Source: Bacillus gaemokensis (GTDB lineage Bacteria > Bacillota > Bacilli > Bacillales > Bacillaceae_G). Taken from it: a stretch of 64,000 bases of DNA. Numbering within the stretch: the first letter of the stretch is position 1; every line of letters starts with the position of its first letter. A program made the translations under genes and the position numbers. This document shows positions 63,207 to 64,000 of the stretch, piece by piece. The notes beneath the pieces are model-generated. The model did not search any database. It was not told the origin of the DNA and saw only the letters and a program-made list of their open reading frames with translations. Location: NCBI RefSeq assembly GCF_001590835.1, contig NZ_LTAQ01000002.1, forward strand, positions 107,812 through 171,811, read 5' to 3'.

Positions 63207-64000
63207 CTATTGTTTCGTCACAGGTGCAAATTTTGCTAATAAACGTTTAATGCCAATTGGACTTGGGAATGCAATATCTAATTCTTTTGCATCTCCTTCG
63301 CCTTTCACACTTACAACTGTACCAATGCCCCATTTTTGATGGGACGCTTTGTCACCTACAGCCCAGCCAAATTGCTCTCCTCCCGTCGTTTTCACTGCCT
63401 GCCGCACAAATGCTGAACGAGAACGTGTTGTCGTCCCCGCCGTTCTTGCCTTTGCACCGAACGTTTCACGCTTCGGTGTTGTCTCATTTAATGATTCAAG
63501 TAATTCTGTAGGAATTTCTGAAATAAATCGAGACGCTGCATTCATGTTTGTTCTACCAAATAAAGTACGCATTTGTGCATTCGATAAATATAATTCTTCT
63601 TCCGCACGAGTAATGCCGACATACGCAAGGCGACGCTCCTCCTGCATTTCATCTTCTTCCATAAGAGATCGAGTATGCGGGAAAACTCCTTCTTCTAAAC
63701 CAACAATAAAGACAACCGGGAACTCCAATCCTTTTGCAGAGTGCATTGTCATTAAAATAACTTCTTCACCTGCAGTTGGATCCTCGTCCACACGATCAAT
63801 ATCTGCAACAAGCGCTAAATCTGTTAAGAAAGCAACAAGACTCTTATCTTCACTTTGTGATTCAAATGTTTGTGTAACAGATAGAAACTCATCTAAGTTT
63901 TCAAGACGGCCTTCCGCTTCTAAAGAACGTTCATTCTTTAACATGTCACGGTAGCCTGTTTTTTCAATTACTTCCTCTACTAATTCTGTAACTGATAAGT
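63207..64000 (-). CDS. pcrA: ATP-dependent DNA helicase PcrA, C-terminal part (5' end outside window)
   Basis: The frame is open to the window edge, so only the last 264 or so residues are present. SF1A motifs are visible: [18 protein letters not shown] (motif V region) and [11 protein letters not shown] (motif VI). The C-terminal RNA-polymerase-binding Tudor-like part ([17 protein letters not shown]) also matches PcrA. It is first in the pcrA-ligA-camS order. Confidence 0.97.
   Translation of the reverse strand, partial: LSVTELVEEVIEKTGYRDMLKNERSLEAEGRLENLDEFLSVTQTFESQSEDKSLVAFLTDLALVADIDRVDEDPTAGEEVILMTMHSAKGLEFPVVFIVGLEEGVFPHTRSLMEEDEMQEERRLAYVGITRAEEELYLSNAQMRTLFGRTNMNAASRFISEIPTELLESLNETTPKRETFGAKARTAGTTTRSRSAFVRQAVKTTGGEQFGWAVGDKASHQKWGIGTVVSVKGEGDAKELDIAFPSPIGIKRLLAKFAPVTKQ

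Noticed and set aside
63349-63954. 201-codon plus-strand open frame opposite pcrA
   Set aside because: It is fully antisense to the clear PcrA coding region, has no ribosome site and has Ser/Pro-rich shadow composition.

Overview
The window is low-GC Firmicute chromosome, and gene content and order point to the Bacillus cereus group. Strong GGAGG-type ribosome sites, S-box and guanine riboswitches, and the order pcrA-ligA-camS ... gatCAB-dagK ... rlmCD (as in the B. subtilis yer region) support this. The specific B. cereus group links are a sigma-54 controlled gab cluster, an N-succinyl-amino-acid racemase locus and short dispersed intergenic repeats of the bcr type. The species cannot be fixed from the sequence alone. 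No rRNA, tRNA, CRISPR array or prophage was seen.

Layout. 1-7.3 kb: end of an MFS transporter, a YcgL-type nucleotidyltransferase, a tandem P-loop ATPase, a cyclase-family hydrolase under a SAM riboswitch, a sporulation-type histidine kinase and small genes. 7.3-11.8 kb: an iron island with two Fur boxes, a ferredoxin-NADP reductase and a siderophore binding protein with two permeases but no ATPase. 11.8-20.4 kb: accessory genes. These are a PLD-nuclease/EVE-like gene broken by a stop codon, a methyltransferase, a three-gene N-succinyl-amino-acid racemization locus and a 1010-residue SF1 helicase. 20.9-27.5 kb: dus, rlmCD and guanine-riboswitch-controlled nupG, whose terminator is split by an IS3-family element carrying an exact 100-bp tandem duplication. 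Decayed small genes follow. 27.8-31.4 kb: a small basic protein, a polysaccharide deacetylase lipoprotein, an M29 aminopeptidase, a 26-residue amphipathic peptide and an SMR pump.

31.4-36.1 kb: GABA catabolism (gabT, a sigma-54 activator, gabD) with a clear -24/-12 promoter. 36.1-42.3 kb: HAD phosphatase, dagK, a 750-bp repeat-rich gap, gatB-gatA-gatC and a small membrane protein. 42.6-50 kb: a frameshifted prsA-like foldase gene, then a GT39-GT2-GtrA cell-envelope glycosylation operon divergent from its likely two-component regulator, with matching 11-bp repeats at both promoters. 50-59 kb: MarR, an ArsA/Get3-type ATPase with an HSP20-like tail, metNIQ under a second SAM riboswitch, an isochorismatase-like hydrolase, a DUF4097 protein and rocA. 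59-64 kb: a TSUP transporter, camS, ligA and the 3' part of pcrA.

The most notable non-genic content is two families of dispersed, foldable repeats. One is about 100 bp with four copies. The other is about 185 bp with two copies whose differences preserve stems; one copy sits in the nupG leader and one between gabT and gabR. Several genes carry single clean lesions: a PLD stop codon, a G6 frameshift in prsA, an A7 frameshift in a lipoprotein gene and a frameshifted transposase.
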